NCBI GenBank assembly: GCA_905331475.1
Contig: CAJNYU010000205.1
Location: 62,001-126,000 of the forward strand
From: Rotaria socialis
Lineage: Eukaryota; Rotifera; Eurotatoria; Philodinida; Philodinidae
Length of the DNA stretch: 64,000 nucleotides
Direction: 5' to 3'
Within the stretch, counting starts at the first letter, position 1, and every line of letters begins with the position of its first letter. This document shows positions 48,901-62,108 of this stretch, in pieces. The notes below the pieces were generated by a model. It made no database searches. It had not been told where the DNA came from and saw only the letters and a list, made by a program, of their open reading frames with translations. The translations under genes and the position numbers were made by a program.

Positions 48901-51900
48901 AATTACTGATCATCTTGTTTCTAATGAAACTATTCGACATCCCTTAAAACCAAGAATAATGTCTCAAGCACCAATACAAATTGTTGAAACCAATGAATCA
49001 TCATGCCATGGTGATGTAACCATTGTTCAAGAACGTAAGATATTAAAAATTTATGATGCGAATTATTGGTAGTTGAGTTATAAAAAGTAATATCAACTCT
49101 TGATATTTCTTAATCAATTACGTTTTACGACAGAAAAATCTATTTGCAAATCTTTATTTTACGGACATATGTGAAAAAGGTTATGAGAAGAGAAAAGAAG
49201 AACTTGCATATTTTTACTAAGATCAATATGAAAAAAAAATGTTGCATTACTATATATTGTAGCTACATCGTCACGGACTGTTGGCATCCCGTCATCGACG
49301 CTTACTACTGATCCTGATATTATTAGTAGTACTGCTAATTCAAACAACAACATGAGTCAATCTATGACAGTAAAAAAGTGTTCTAGAGATTCAAAAAGTA
49401 GTGTTTCATCCGATGTTGAATCTTTTCATTCAATGGTTTTACCATCATCGGATAAAAATCTTCAAGCAACAGATTCATCTTCTTATGCCAGTATAAATGA
49501 ACAATGTTTATCGTCAGCAACATCATCCTATCATACAGCAATCGCAACAGATGACATGTCGTCAACAACTGATTATGAAACACCTACGCTTAAGTTAGAG
49601 AATGAAATATTATCTGCACATAGTTCAATGTCAGATTTAAGTAACGCTGAAACACTGGAACCGAATGTTGATGGTAAGTGACTGCGTAGATTGATTCGAT
49701 GAGTATATTATCTAGATCTTTATTTATGAAAACAATACTTGAAAAAAATAGTCAATTGTGTTGATATGAAAGACAAAAGGAAAAGAGAAAAAATCCTTTT
49801 ACCTTGAATAAAAGAAAAAAATTCTTCAGCATATTCATACAGAAAAAGAAATGAGAAGAGTTATTGTTACTTTTTTTTGATCGAGTTACCGCGTTTAGAT
49901 TACAACTAAGGTAAGAGCAAACTCTGATACCTTTTTTTTCTATTTTCTCAATAACATAAAATAAACTTTCAATGGTATTTTCATGTTTATTTATCTACAG
50001 AATAAAATAAAGATTTGTACTGTAAAAGAAAAGGAAAAGAATAGAGTAGAGTAGAACACTAACTGTGAGGAATGAATTGAAAATAATATTTCTTACATAT
50101 ACGTGTATATATATATATATATATAAAGAAAAATATTCAATGTATGAAGAACGTAAGTCAAATAGTAAGTTACAAGAGAAAGAGAGAAAAGAAGAAAAGT
50201 AATCTTCGACAGCAGAGCTTTCAGCACTTGAGGCAGTAAAGACTGAAAAAAACATTGTTGTAGTTCTCTTTTTATTCTTCGTCCATATACAAACAAAACA
50301 CAGGCACTCGTTTTTCGTCAATATTGTAGTTGCAATAACATACTTTTCAAACTGGAAGGCCGATGTAAACTAAAACTGTTAGAGATCGTTTTTCTTTTTT
50401 CTTCTTCTTGTTAATGATCGAGTGATGAAATGCGCGTGCCAATGACTTTTTTTTGGTGAAACATTGGACACGAAATGACCACTAGTTACTTTTTTCTTAC
50501 TACACGTAATTCATTTTCCGGTAATTAAATGTCTGTACGGTTATAGACATAAATACATAGATGTGCGCGTCATTTTCTTATCTTCGTTACCTGATATAGG
50601 GGAAATACGGTAACCGTAATAGCGTAAATGTTCAGCGTCACCAAGAATGCAGAAACAAAAAAAATTCAGAGCGACGGATTCTGCCGCATGCGCGCACATA
50701 AATGGGCACGACATTTTTTTTTCTCCTTCTTCTTCTTCTTCTTCTTCTTCTTATCTTTGCTCACTTCTTCTTCCTTTTTTTCTCTATTCTAACAGACCTC
50801 AACATTGTCGTCATTTCAAAAGAAGAACAAAAATCCGCCATCATCCCTCCAGTCAACGTTGGCATGGAGAATTTACCATTGCCACATATTTTATGTAGCA
50901 CTTCGAGTCCATCACCATCACCCGCACTAAGTGATAGTTCACCGTCTACTGAATCTCGTCCTATTGAAAATAATAATTGGTATGATAATGGTTCGATTGA
51001 CACATGTATTCATCAAACATCACTTCAATCGCCAACAATAGAATTACGTGAAATAGATTTAAATGTTGTTGGCGATGAATTCTATTTATTTTCTCCGCGT
51101 AATACAACCGATGATGAACCATCAAGTTCAATGAGTGATGATAAACACGATCAAGAATTCGAACAATTATTTAATTCAAAACAAATGCCAACACATTTAT
51201 ATTCAAACGAAAATGAAACGACGGATGATGTTCATTTTTTCGATGAATTTCATTGTTCATCAACAGTTGACCCGTTTGGTTATAAACATAATAATAAATC
51301 GGCAATGATAACAAATTTAGACGATCTTCCAGCTGATTACGATAATTCAGGCGAAGACGATAATGATGACGAAGGAAATCATTTAAAAGATAGATCAACT
51401 TATTTATTAAATACAAATTATCGTCGTCCAATTCAAGAAGATATTTTATATGAAGTTGAACATGAAAATAGCTATTCTGATAACAGTCAACAAACAACAT
51501 CGCTAATTCTAGCTGACGAGAGCGTACGTATTTGTCTGCTTTGCTTCTATTTTTTTGCCTTGAAAATATTAAGGCAACGGTTATATATTAGCCAGATGTC
51601 TTCTTATTGACATCTGTGTATATCCTAATTGATCTTGTTTAGACATCGATCAGCATTGATCCGAACTTGGACTTTCTGACAACACTCGAGGAACCGAGCA
51701 CAACTGATATCAAGCAAACATCATTACTAGAAACAATTTTACAATCTAACCAAATGAATTCGTCATTGAAACAACCAGAAAGTGAACTGAAAACATTACC
51801 AATAAATATTCCACCTTCGCCAATGTATACATCAACACAAAAATCTTCATCACTTCATACTGATATATCGACTTATCCGAGTATCCACAATTATGAATTA

Positions 51901-54900
51901 TCAACTCATCAATATTCAGATTTCGCTCTATCATCAAGTCCATCATCGTATACACCGAAGATTCGACATCGACATATTTCTGTTGGCTCCTATTATGATA
52001 ATAAAACAACAACTGTAGCAATTCATCCAAATCATACACTTTATATACTTGGTAGTGCACCTGTTAGTCCTCTAAGCCGAACAGCAGCTTGTGAAACACA
52101 TTATCATAGTCCAATATCATATGGAAATGCTTCCTTAAACACATTACGACGTATGACTCCATATTTTGAAACAAATACACTATTGCAAAATTATGATTAT
52201 CAACAAACATTGTCATCTTCAAATAGAGACGATCAACGAAAGCCAGCAACTGTTCCATCAATGGAACAAACACAATCTGTATTTACTACTAAAACTGAAT
52301 TACCATTAATATCTCCATCATTGCCGTTGCCACCTCCTCCATCTTCAATACATACGAGTTCAGTAATCGTTGAAGAACATGAAGAACCAGCACCACCGAT
52401 TCTCGCCTCACCTTCGCCACCTCCTCGATTCGATGTACCACTTGTACGACCAAAAACCAGTCGCGGACGAGTACCGCCTATTCCACCCATACCACCGCCT
52501 CGTACAACATCTATAGACAAAGAACAGACTCAAAGCATCTCCTTCGAAATCGATAGTGCATCGTCAGATAATGAAAAAACAACAACAATAAATGATGATT
52601 TACAATTTATACGTGGTACAATAGAACGTGTTTTCGATCATCATGGTGAATCAACAACAAGTGAATCAAGTATATGCAACGAAGAATTATCAGACGATAA
52701 AAACGATGAATCAATATCAGAATCAAATAGTTCAAAAACATTATCGAAAAAAAGCGATCAATATCCAGCTGTCGAAGCTGTTCAACGTTTTTATCAAGCT
52801 AAGCCGTCATCGGAGGCTGAGGAAAAAAGTCCTAAACAACAAGAAACAAATATTGATAATGTACTGTCTAGTAATCATTCTTCAACAACCGGTAAATTAT
52901 ATTCTCGTTCAAATCCAATAAATATTCGAAAGAAACAGCGTGCAAAATCGAATTCAGCCGATGATGAACAAGCAAGTTCAGAAGAAGTGGATGATACATT
53001 GAACGATATTGAAGAAGATGATTATCAAGATGATAAATTAAAACGACAACCGAGAAACAATAGTTCACATACAAGTTATGAAAATTCACCAACACACTCA
53101 TCGAATAATAGAATCAAACTAAACAAAGCATCGCAAGAAACACAAACAATGCCACGAGTAAGTCGGTTTTGTAAATTGAATAAATCATATCAACGAAATT
53201 GAATTAGTCAGGAATTTTTCATCGCAAATGAAATGAGATTTTCAAGCGACAATTTGACCCAAAGAGAAAAAATGCTATTTCTATTTTATTATTAAGTAGA
53301 AATGCTTTCTTCTGAACTAATCATTCTTTAATATTCTAATAGTCGGTGCTCGTAGCTTTGAAATGTTTCCGGTGTTCTTTTTTTGATTATGACACGTTTT
53401 TTTTCTTCTACGAGAAGACAGCGATTAGAGTTTTATACATGATGTCATACTTTATTTAAGAAATAAAAGTAAATTGAAAAAACATTTTCTACAGGTTTAC
53501 GTAATCAGTTCAAATATTAATGCAGCTTCTACCGAATAGATTTTATTCTTACGATTCTTATGAATTACCGATGATGGAAAAGCTTTTTTTTTAAACAATC
53601 GGAGACTGTATTTTTCACATCGCAGAAGAGCGTCACAGCTCTTTTCTAACAATGGTATTAGAAAAAAAAACTCAGCGAGAGGCCGTTGCATTTCCTGTGT
53701 TCCTACCTTAGAAGATTGAAAGCAAAAAAAGTCCCGAAAGTAAAAGAAAATCACTGATAAATAGCCTAAAATCCTCTTCTTCCGTCTATTGTGATATTTA
53801 AAATTGTTCAAGTGAAGGTCATAAATAATGCACCCAATATCTATTTTGTTCGTTTTTTGCGGATGACATTTAGAAAACAAATATCTCACACAATGCCATG
53901 CGAACTTTTAGAATGCATGAGACACACAGGAAATCCAATTGACAATTTAAATCATAATTTCACGTCTGGAATAGTTACAAGCTTCAATGAAGGAGATTTT
54001 TCCGTAAAATCTACAAAAAATATCTTGATTTTCTTGTTATAAATCAGTTGCAATTGAGTCCGACAGACGTAGTCGTCACAAACTGTCCTAGCGACGCAGT
54101 ATGACCTACGCATTTCATAGGAAAATTAACTAACAGCAAACTTAATTTTTAGGTCGATTAAGGATTTTTTCTCCTGACGAGATCAGCCTGACCTTCGGAA
54201 GCGATGCATAAATACTGACTGCAATGAGCTTATTTTTTTCCTCAATATTACCGTCGTTGCCCTTGGTTTTCATGTTGTGATAGCAGAGTGTGCCTTGTTA
54301 CAACACACTTACAAAGGCTTTTTGTTGACACTGATTTATTGTAAGCCAGGCCTCACTGCGTCACTAATATATGCAATATTTAATCAGCATGTGCGCGGAA
54401 GTTTGTAATATTAATAGAGTCATTTCTATTCATAAAATATTCAGTTTCTGTGAAATCATCATATGATTCGTTTGCAATCTATCTATAGCGTATGTTGAAA
54501 CTTATTCTATTCCCCAGAAACTTTCAGATCATGATAAAAAAATCGATTGTTTTCAGTCCAATATTTTGAATCCCTTGTTTCTTCTTGTAGCTCAAACAAA
54601 CTAATATAACCGTTAACAGTGCATCGAGTTCTCAAACAACAATTCAATCCTATGACACAGCTAACTCAACTGTTCCACCAATTGATATAACTACACAAAT
54701 GGTTATTGAACGAAGCGATAGTTTTGATGATGCTCAAATAGGTGAAATAACAGGCGATATGGTTATATTCTATGATGACATTGAAATAGTTGAACATTCA
54801 TCAAATATAAGTACATCTGAATCTGATTCATTTTCATCTATGAGTAAATCTCTTGAAAACGATAAATTAAATGAACCAATTCCACCACCGATTCCTGCAC

Positions 54901-57900
54901 GGGCATTAAAACCTGTTCATTTACTTGATAATCAACAACAACAACAGCAACAACAACAACAGCAACAACAAAAATCACCTGCCGTACAGCAATCTGAACC
55001 GATTATAATTTCAACATCAAAAATCAATCGAATATATGAATTAGAAAAATCTACAATACGTAAAAAATTCGATGTTAACAGTGTTAATACAATGATTAAT
55101 CGTAATGATTATTTTATGGGTCCAATTGTAGCACATCGTCATCCATCGGCACGACATTTTGTTGGTAAATTAAATAATGATGATATCGCATCACGTAATT
55201 CAGCATTGGTAAATTCGAATACTGCGGCAAAACCATCATCAACAATGATTAAATCACAAACGCTACCACTGCAATATGCACATACAAATGGACATACAAC
55301 AAATATTGTTCAAGATACGCCGACAAAAAGTTCTTTTTCAACATTACCAATACGAGCTGTATTATCAGCTGATACAAATGAAAAATCTCGTTCTCCTATT
55401 GCCGATACGAATGCACTAGTTAAACAAATACAAAATTCGCTAAGTCGAAATTCGTTACATGATACACAATTCAATTCACCATTGTCGATATCAACAAAAG
55501 ATCTGCGTACATTTGTTTCATCAACCTATTCACCATCCGATGAAAACGTGATGGACGATAATGGAATTGTTCATGTACGACAACAAAATTCAACTTATTA
55601 TGATGATCAATCATTTCAACGGCAAGCGAGATTATCAAAAAGTTTTCACAATGTATCCGAATATAGTAGCACTGATCAACATCCAAAAAATGATAATCAT
55701 TTTATAGCACGTACACAACCATCGAAATCAGTCGAAAATAATCTTCACGAAGTTAGTTCAAAGCAAACAAGAAATTCACAAATGATCTTAAATTTTCCGC
55801 GCGTTGCTGCAAGTACTTCGTTTTCGACATTACCTCATTCAGACGATAATGCCAGATTACTGGTAAGAAAAATTCGAATATCTACCACCATTTTCTCGTT
55901 TTTTGAAAGAAGAATTCTTTCATAGTAATTAAGACTTTAAAGATTTTGTGGAACTCACATAGATTTTCGAAGAAAATAGTGAGTGTAAGTTGAATTGTTA
56001 GGTTTTTGCGGCTCCCCTGTACACCCTCCTTCCAATCTCCATTACAGACATAAAATATAAAAAAACTAACACTTAGATGTACTAATTAGAAACGTTTTTG
56101 GTACAGGTCGATTGCCTATGTTCATCACTACTCACATCAGCAATAAAAATCTAGTTTCACCAATTAGAAATCATTATAATTAGGATTTAATCTCTAATTA
56201 ATCATCAAAATCTGTCGTTTTTATTATTATTATAGTCCATAGTTACGACAGTATTATATATTTTTATTATTACAGACGCTAGCAACTACCTTATGCTACT
56301 ATTGCACTCGTTACTTCTACCCCCTACAATAAATAGATGAAGATTTTAATCTTTTTTTTCTCACACAAATATCTTAATCTAGAGCTTGAATCCACTTTAG
56401 TGTATTTACAATTCGTAACTTTTCCATCCACTGGGAAGCTTTTATCAAATTTTCGTTTATGAAAAAATGTATCAATTTCTCATCTGGTAATACGAAAAAC
56501 TATAAATTTCTCAACAATATTGATAGCTATATCCTAAATACTGTTTAAACTATTATCATTCAGAATATTTCTCAATGAAACCACTAAACACTTCAGCATA
56601 CTGACATATTTTAAACAAAAAGTTTTTCATACGTTCTCTCTAGTAATATTTCCTGTTGATAGATCCAATAAACTTCAAATGTTAAACAGGTTTTATTATC
56701 CTATTTTTGAACAAAATATGATCTCACTACACTGAAAAAATAAAACTTCCATTTGATCAGTATCTAACTGACTGAAATATGTGAGTTCCACATTTTAGCC
56801 CCAACGGGGCTGCGCTGACAAGCTTTTAATATTAGTACTCGATATTCAAAATTTAAGAAGTCGTCGGCACGCGAGGCTATCGGAAACGTTGTTACACATA
56901 ACCTGATTAACAGGCTGATAAAGACTGGAACATGCAGTGATGTCCCCTGGGAGGTTTTTTTCAGGATTTTCTCAATGATAGACGATCATTATGTTAACAA
57001 ATTTTTTTTCGAGTTTTCTATTGGTTGTTTATCGAGAAAATATAGACTTAAATGGTTCTGAGTAGTTGAATTCTAACGGAATAATCAAAAATTAATCTAT
57101 TTGAATTTTTTGGAAGAAAGCTTTTTAACAGATACATATGATCATTAACAAAAGAAAATTGCTTTTCTTATTTCTTCTAGTCAATGAAATGGTATACAGG
57201 ACAAGTTAGCGAAAATTCTGAAATATGTTATAATACACCTCATATTCACAATGAGGATCTGCTGTTTAATTACATATCTGCACATAGCAGTCGAGAAACT
57301 CAAATGTTACTTGCACGTCTTCAAACATCGACTGATACTCGTATTCATGCAGCACTCGATGATGTACGTTTGCGCGTAGCTCAATTCGATGCATCGAAAT
57401 CTCCAGATGATATTCATATTTTTATGCGCTATCTTGAATCACGATTACGTGATATTAGTAGTAAGAATTTATCAACACCATCCGCCACAACTACAGCCGC
57501 AAGAACATCGAATCGTGTTAACGGTCAAAGGCGGTTATCAAATGGTACAACAGCAACAAATGGATATCATTCTCAACAACAACAACAACACCAATCGGAT
57601 GCACTATCAATAAAAAGTCGAACAAATTCAATAGTAACAGGTGTTAGTAAAGAAACACCACCGCAAAGACAAGTTGGTCGACAGCAACTTCGATCGAATG
57701 GTAGCAAAGCAGGAGAAGGAGGAGCAAATGGTCACCAGCCACTACCTCCTCCACGACGAGCAAGTCAAACAAGTGTTAATCAAGGTATATATATATATAT
57801 ATACGAAAATAAATTACTTGATGCTATCATGTTAAAATTTTAGAAAATCCTGCTGTATTTGATGATATGTTAAATACAGTATTAGGCTTACCAAAAAAAG

Positions 57901-58259
57901 GAGTAACTACTCCGCCGCCACCACCACCACCACCACCATACCCTTCTTCTCAAAGGTAAAATTGAAACTATAATCAATACATAACGTCCGCAAAACGACA
58001 TTTTTTTTAAATATCTTCAGTCGTGAAAAATTGACTCCTTTAGCGCACGCACAAATAAGCGCAAATACAATAGCAGTTAACAATCTTGGAAACGATATTG
58101 GTAAGCGTTTATTTGAAAGTGGTACTTATAAAGATCCTCGTTTAATTTATGATGTAAGTTTCATATCGAATTGACATATCCTAAATTGAAAGATGCATTT
58201 TATTTTAGGGGCCAAGACAAAATGAGAAAGAGGAACAACCTCTTGAAACATCTGTGTGA
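45956..58259 (+). CDS. giant disordered scaffold-like protein with C-terminal PDZ ligand, unrecognised
   Basis: Ten exons: 45956-46529, 48843-49034, 49263-49673, 50796-51523, 51643-53157, 54591-55862, 57181-57784, 57844-57955, 58021-58153 and 58209-58259; 1863 residues with all phases consistent. Short ordered N-terminus (THIEEKLYLRSILDAIDEVYKL) before a poly-His/Gln run. The middle is disordered and rich in Ser, Thr and Asp, with SH3-type proline motifs (RVPPIPPIPPPRTTS, IPPPIPARALKP) and a poly-Gln run near 54945. Exon 7 encodes the best conserved-looking part: SMKWYTGQVSE..., then an alpha-helical LLFNYISAHSSRETQMLLARL...VAQFDASKSPDDIHIFMRYLESRLRDI. Near the end are GKRLFESGTYKDPRLIYD and the final ETSV, a class I PDZ-binding motif. 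This looks like a membrane-cortical or synaptic scaffold; I cannot name it. Introns of 2.3, 1.8, 1.4, 1.3 and 1.1 kb are exceptional here. Confidence 0.75.
46713..46737. repeat. (CA)n microsatellite
   Basis: About twelve CA units inside the first intron of the giant scaffold-like gene. Confidence 0.85.
54090..54365. mobile_element. short TIR-bounded element in an intron (MITE-like)
   Basis: The left end AGCGACGCAGTATGACCT (54090-54107) and the reverse complement of the right end (54348-54365, AGTGACGCAGTGAGGCCT) match at about 15 of 18 positions, bounding 276 bp with no coding capacity. It lies in intron 5 (53158-54590) of the giant scaffold-like gene. Base composition is less AT-rich than the surrounding intron. 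Confidence 0.45.
55946..56795. mobile_element. candidate TIR-bounded insertion in an intron
   Basis: A perfect 15-base inverted repeat, TGTGGAACTCACATA at 55948-55962 and its complement at 56778-56792, with a few further matching bases outside, bounds about 850 bp. It lies in intron 6 of the giant scaffold-like gene. The interior is AT-rich and non-coding. Beyond the right end is a patch with CCCCAACGGGGCTGCGCTG. Chance occurrence of such a repeat within one intron is unlikely, but no target duplication was established. Confidence 0.4.
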
Positions 58260-58638
58260 CAGACGATGCTCGGATTGCAATAGCAAATGCATTCAAAGTC
58301 GCATTGGGATGTTTTTATTTAAATTGTGTGCAATTTACATGTTTCTCTTTCTCTACTGTGATATATATTTGTATAATTTTTTGGCAACTAATTATCTTCG
58401 TTTCGCAAAAATAGAATATTTAATCATAGAGACTGACTCTATGCATGTTTTATTTTTTAACTCGGTGTCGGTTTTTTATGTATAAACGACGCGTCTTCTT
58501 TATATACCTGTCTTTAATCCAGCCCAATTAATCGGATTAAATTTGAGTTATACATGGGCGAATTATTTTTCATTTGTTCTTTTCATTTACGTAATATATT
58601 ATGCAACAAGATCTTCTTTTTTTATTGTATGTTACATG

Positions 58639-58676
<38 letters not shown>

Positions 58677-60011
58677 GTTCTTACGAGCGTATTAATGCTT
58701 TATTCGATGATCTGTTAGTTGCTATTTCCTATTTAAAGTTCATTTCTGCTTTCTGTCTGTGTATACACTTTTAGTGTTCACGTGGAGAATATTCTCTCGA
58801 TGGCTGTTTGTTAAAAATTTTCTTCTTCATTTTTTTGCTATAAATTATAAGCATGCAAAATATCAAATTGGCTTCAGTAAATATTACATATTACAAGTTG
58901 TTATTAAAAAAATAATCAATGTTACACAGAAACTTACACCGATTTGTTCTCTTGCCTATCGATTACGGTTGAAACGAGAAGTTTTTCAAAAGAACTACTC
59001 GACCATTTTTATTATTTCGCGGAGAGATTGATTTATTTCAGATTCATTGCGTACCCTGCAGCTATTATGACCTTCAGATACGTATCATGATGGTTTCATA
59101 GATCAAATATATATTTATTTGATATGATAATGAATTTTTGAAAGGATTCTGAAATCGCAGAAGTAACTAAAGCTTCGTTCTATTTATGCATGGCATCGTT
59201 GAGTATCTAAATTTAGTTGGCATTATTTTCTAATATGAAAATAATACTTGCAAACGTTTATTGGCTGTATTTGCATAACAATCGAAATTTATGAATATTA
59301 TATGTTGACAACTCTTTATCTTGGCAATCTTAAATGATTCTAAATAAGTTTCACTGTCACATCGTGTAAAGTTTCTTGAGATAAAATTTCAAACGATCAT
59401 CAATACTAAGATAATGTTACTTCATCATAGTTGTACAGTGTTTTTTTCTTTCCAGGAGGTGTATTTCAGTTGAAATTTATAAGAAAATTACTCCTAATAG
59501 ATTTTTCATGTAAACAGAATACGAACTATTTCGGTCAAGAAGTGTATCAACCAATAAAATGCTTGATGGTGTTCGTATGATACAATCCGTGAATGCATTA
59601 TGCTTTTTCTATTGAGTGTTGCTTGCTCATGCAAATAAAGCAAACCAATCATGTGCATGTAATTACCTTATTTTTCTACTCTCTCATGTGCACTTCAATG
59701 CGACAAAATAATCATGACAATTAAGAAGTGTGTATTTTTTGTTTGTTTGATTTGGTATTGAATGACGATGAATGCAATTATTTATTTTTCTGCTTACATT
59801 CTGTTCCTTAATTGATGCACAGACACTTATTCGTCATTGCATCGGAAGTACTTGTGAAATAAATATTTCGAAGCAAGCTTTGGAGGCTAAAAACGAAATA
59901 GAAACGTACATCAAAAGAATCGCGAACTAAGAAAACTGTTGCAAAAGTGACTGAAAATAATACACGTCGAGCAACGACAGTACACTGTTTACATAGAAAG
60001 ATCCACCAATT
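58260..60011. other. intergenic, no gene seen
   Basis: About 1.75 kb between the giant gene and the ART-TPR gene. It contains a (TC)n microsatellite at 58643-58674. Hydrophobic short frames at 58171-59031 have no start or splice context beyond the 3' UTR of the giant gene. The ART-TPR promoter should lie near 59800-60000. Confidence 0.45.
58643..58674. repeat. (TC)n microsatellite
   Basis: Sixteen TC units, in the likely 3' UTR or downstream flank of the giant scaffold-like gene. Confidence 0.9.
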
Positions 60012-62108
60012 ATGGACACAAATATATTAACAAGAGTGCCTACTAGTGATTCGTCGTCATCTTCGTCTAGTGATCAACCGAAGAATGTATCCACTTCGTC
60101 TGCTGTGAATGTAACGGAAGCAGTAACAACCACCGTCAACAACGATCCTGTGCTATCACAACCCGCTCGTCGTGGATTCCAGAATAGTATTCTTATCTGG
60201 CTCGATTCCAATATTGATGAAACCAAGGAATATTTTAAAAATGCTTTGAAACGTCTACGGCATGTAGTGCCATCAGCCACGATATTTACCGATTCTCAAG
60301 AGTGTCTTAATTTTATCAGTGAAATTAAACAAAAAAAAATATTTATGATTATTTCTGGTTCATTAGGACAATATATTGTACCAGCAATTAATGCATGGCC
60401 ACAATTGGATTCCATTTATGTATTCTGTCGCGAACCAGCGTTTCATAAACAATGGAGCAAAATGATCTTGAAAGTAAAGGGCATTTACAACAGCATGAAA
60501 CAGATCTGTGAAGCGTTGCAGATCGATCGGGACATCTGTGAGCGCTCTATGATCCCGATTACTTTTTGTGGCATCGATCCGTCGTTTATATATGTACAGT
60601 TATTGAAAGAGGCACTTTTACAAATCGAAAACGACGACACAAAATCTATGAAAGAATTCGCTGAATACTGTCGTCTTCGAGATGATATTTCTAAGAGTGA
60701 AATTGACAAAATCGAAAGAAAATATCAATCCCATAAATCAACTTACTGGTATATATCATCCTGCTTCATGTACAGCATGCTCAATCGTAGCTTTCAACTA
60801 ATGGATGTTGAAGTTATAGTTAAAATGAATTTTTTTATTCAACATTTACACAAAGAAATTGAACGTTTACATCGTGAACAACAGCAACAACAACTGTCCA
60901 CGAAGACCCCTCCAACTTGTTTCCGAGTTTTCCGTGGTCAAGGTTTATCATTGGAAAATTTCGAAAAAATGATAAAAACTGAAGGAGGACTCTTGTCTGT
61001 TAATAATTTTCTCTCGGCAAGTCGTAATTTGAATGCTTCTCTTCATAATTATGCATATCCGGCAACACGGCATCCCGATTTAATTGGCATACTGCTTGTG
61101 ATAACCATTGATCCTAAAATTTGTGCAACCTCATCAATACATTTCGCTGATGTGAAAACAGTTGATCAAAATGAAGGACGAAGAGAAGAAGAAGAAATTC
61201 TTTTTTCCACACATACGATTTTCCGCATCGATCGAATTAAACGAATTCACGACGATCATACTGATAGACTATGGCAAGTAAATCTTACTCCTATTGGTGA
61301 CGGTAATCATGATATGAATACGCTTACACTACGTTTACGACAAGAACTGACTTGGAAGATCGGCTGGTCTCGAGTTAGTGAAATACTTATGCGAATGGGC
61401 GAACCACTAAAAGCAGAACATCTGTGTAAAATCGAACTTGATAAAGCATCTTCAGATCAAGAGAGAGCAGACTATAACAATCAACTTGGTAAGCTGTATG
61501 CAGAAACAGGCAAATATTCGAGAGCACTTTCATCGTACAAAAGAGCTCTACACAGTAGCATGAAAATTCTTCCAACGAATCATTCTGATTTGGCTGATGC
61601 CTACCGTGCTATAGGCATGGTCTATTTTCAGATGGGCGAACATTCCAAAGCGCTCTCATCACTCACACAATCCATTGATATCCAAAAACTAGCACTTATT
61701 ACAGATGATATCAAATTGGTTGATTCCTACGACAACATAGGTATGGTGTATTTTCAGATGGGCAATTATTCCAAAGCACTCTCATCATTCCAACGATCAC
61801 TTGAGATCCAAAAATTAGGCCTTCCTGTCAATCATCTGGTCTTAGCTTCTTCTTACACACGCATCGGCAATGCGCATGCTAAAATGAATGAGTATTCAGA
61901 AGCACTTTCATCGTTCAAAAAAGCACTTGAAATACAAAAAGTAGGTCTTCCTTCCAAACATCCTGACTTCGCAGAAACGTACAAAAACATCGGTGCAATG
62001 TATAAACACATGGGCATGTTCTCGAAAGCAGTACGCTCACAAGAACGAGCACTTCAAATCAAAAACAAAGAAGTCTCTTCAAACCATCAGGGTCTGATCA
62101 TTTCATAG
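60012..62108 (+). CDS. ADP-ribosyltransferase (R-S-E type) with C-terminal TPR array
   Basis: Single exon, 698 residues. Residues 1-50 are Ser/Thr-rich. About 55-185 form a receiver-like alpha/beta region (ILIWLDSNIDET..., ATIFTDSQECLNFI, KIFMIISGSLGQYIVP, DSIYVFCR). The mono-ADP-ribosyltransferase domain spans about 240-425, with the R-S-E catalytic set visible: FRVFRGQ (Arg near 308), VNNFLSASRN (about 330-338) and REEEEILFSTHTIFRID (about 391-406). An array of five 42-residue kinesin-light-chain-type TPRs follows (about 487-690), with unit style YSKALSSFQRSLEIQKL. It should transfer ADP-ribose from NAD to a partner chosen by the TPRs; the target is unknown. This architecture is characteristic of bdelloid rotifers. 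No signal peptide, so probably cytosolic. Key residues look intact. Confidence 0.88.
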   Translation: MDTNILTRVPTSDSSSSSSSDQPKNVSTSSAVNVTEAVTTTVNNDPVLSQPARRGFQNSILIWLDSNIDETKEYFKNALKRLRHVVPSATIFTDSQECLNFISEIKQKKIFMIISGSLGQYIVPAINAWPQLDSIYVFCREPAFHKQWSKMILKVKGIYNSMKQICEALQIDRDICERSMIPITFCGIDPSFIYVQLLKEALLQIENDDTKSMKEFAEYCRLRDDISKSEIDKIERKYQSHKSTYWYISSCFMYSMLNRSFQLMDVEVIVKMNFFIQHLHKEIERLHREQQQQQLSTKTPPTCFRVFRGQGLSLENFEKMIKTEGGLLSVNNFLSASRNLNASLHNYAYPATRHPDLIGILLVITIDPKICATSSIHFADVKTVDQNEGRREEEEILFSTHTIFRIDRIKRIHDDHTDRLWQVNLTPIGDGNHDMNTLTLRLRQELTWKIGWSRVSEILMRMGEPLKAEHLCKIELDKASSDQERADYNNQLGKLYAETGKYSRALSSYKRALHSSMKILPTNHSDLADAYRAIGMVYFQMGEHSKALSSLTQSIDIQKLALITDDIKLVDSYDNIGMVYFQMGNYSKALSSFQRSLEIQKLGLPVNHLVLASSYTRIGNAHAKMNEYSEALSSFKKALEIQKVGLPSKHPDFAETYKNIGAMYKHMGMFSKAVRSQERALQIKNKEVSSNHQGLIIS

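Noticed and set aside
58171-59031. Two hydrophobic plus-strand frames (104 and 90 residues)
   Set aside because: The first overlaps the last coding exon of the giant gene in another frame and runs into its 3' flank. The second has AT-driven composition and no start context.
60074-60709. Minus-strand frames opposite the ART-TPR gene
   Set aside because: They are shadows of the long plus-strand coding frame.
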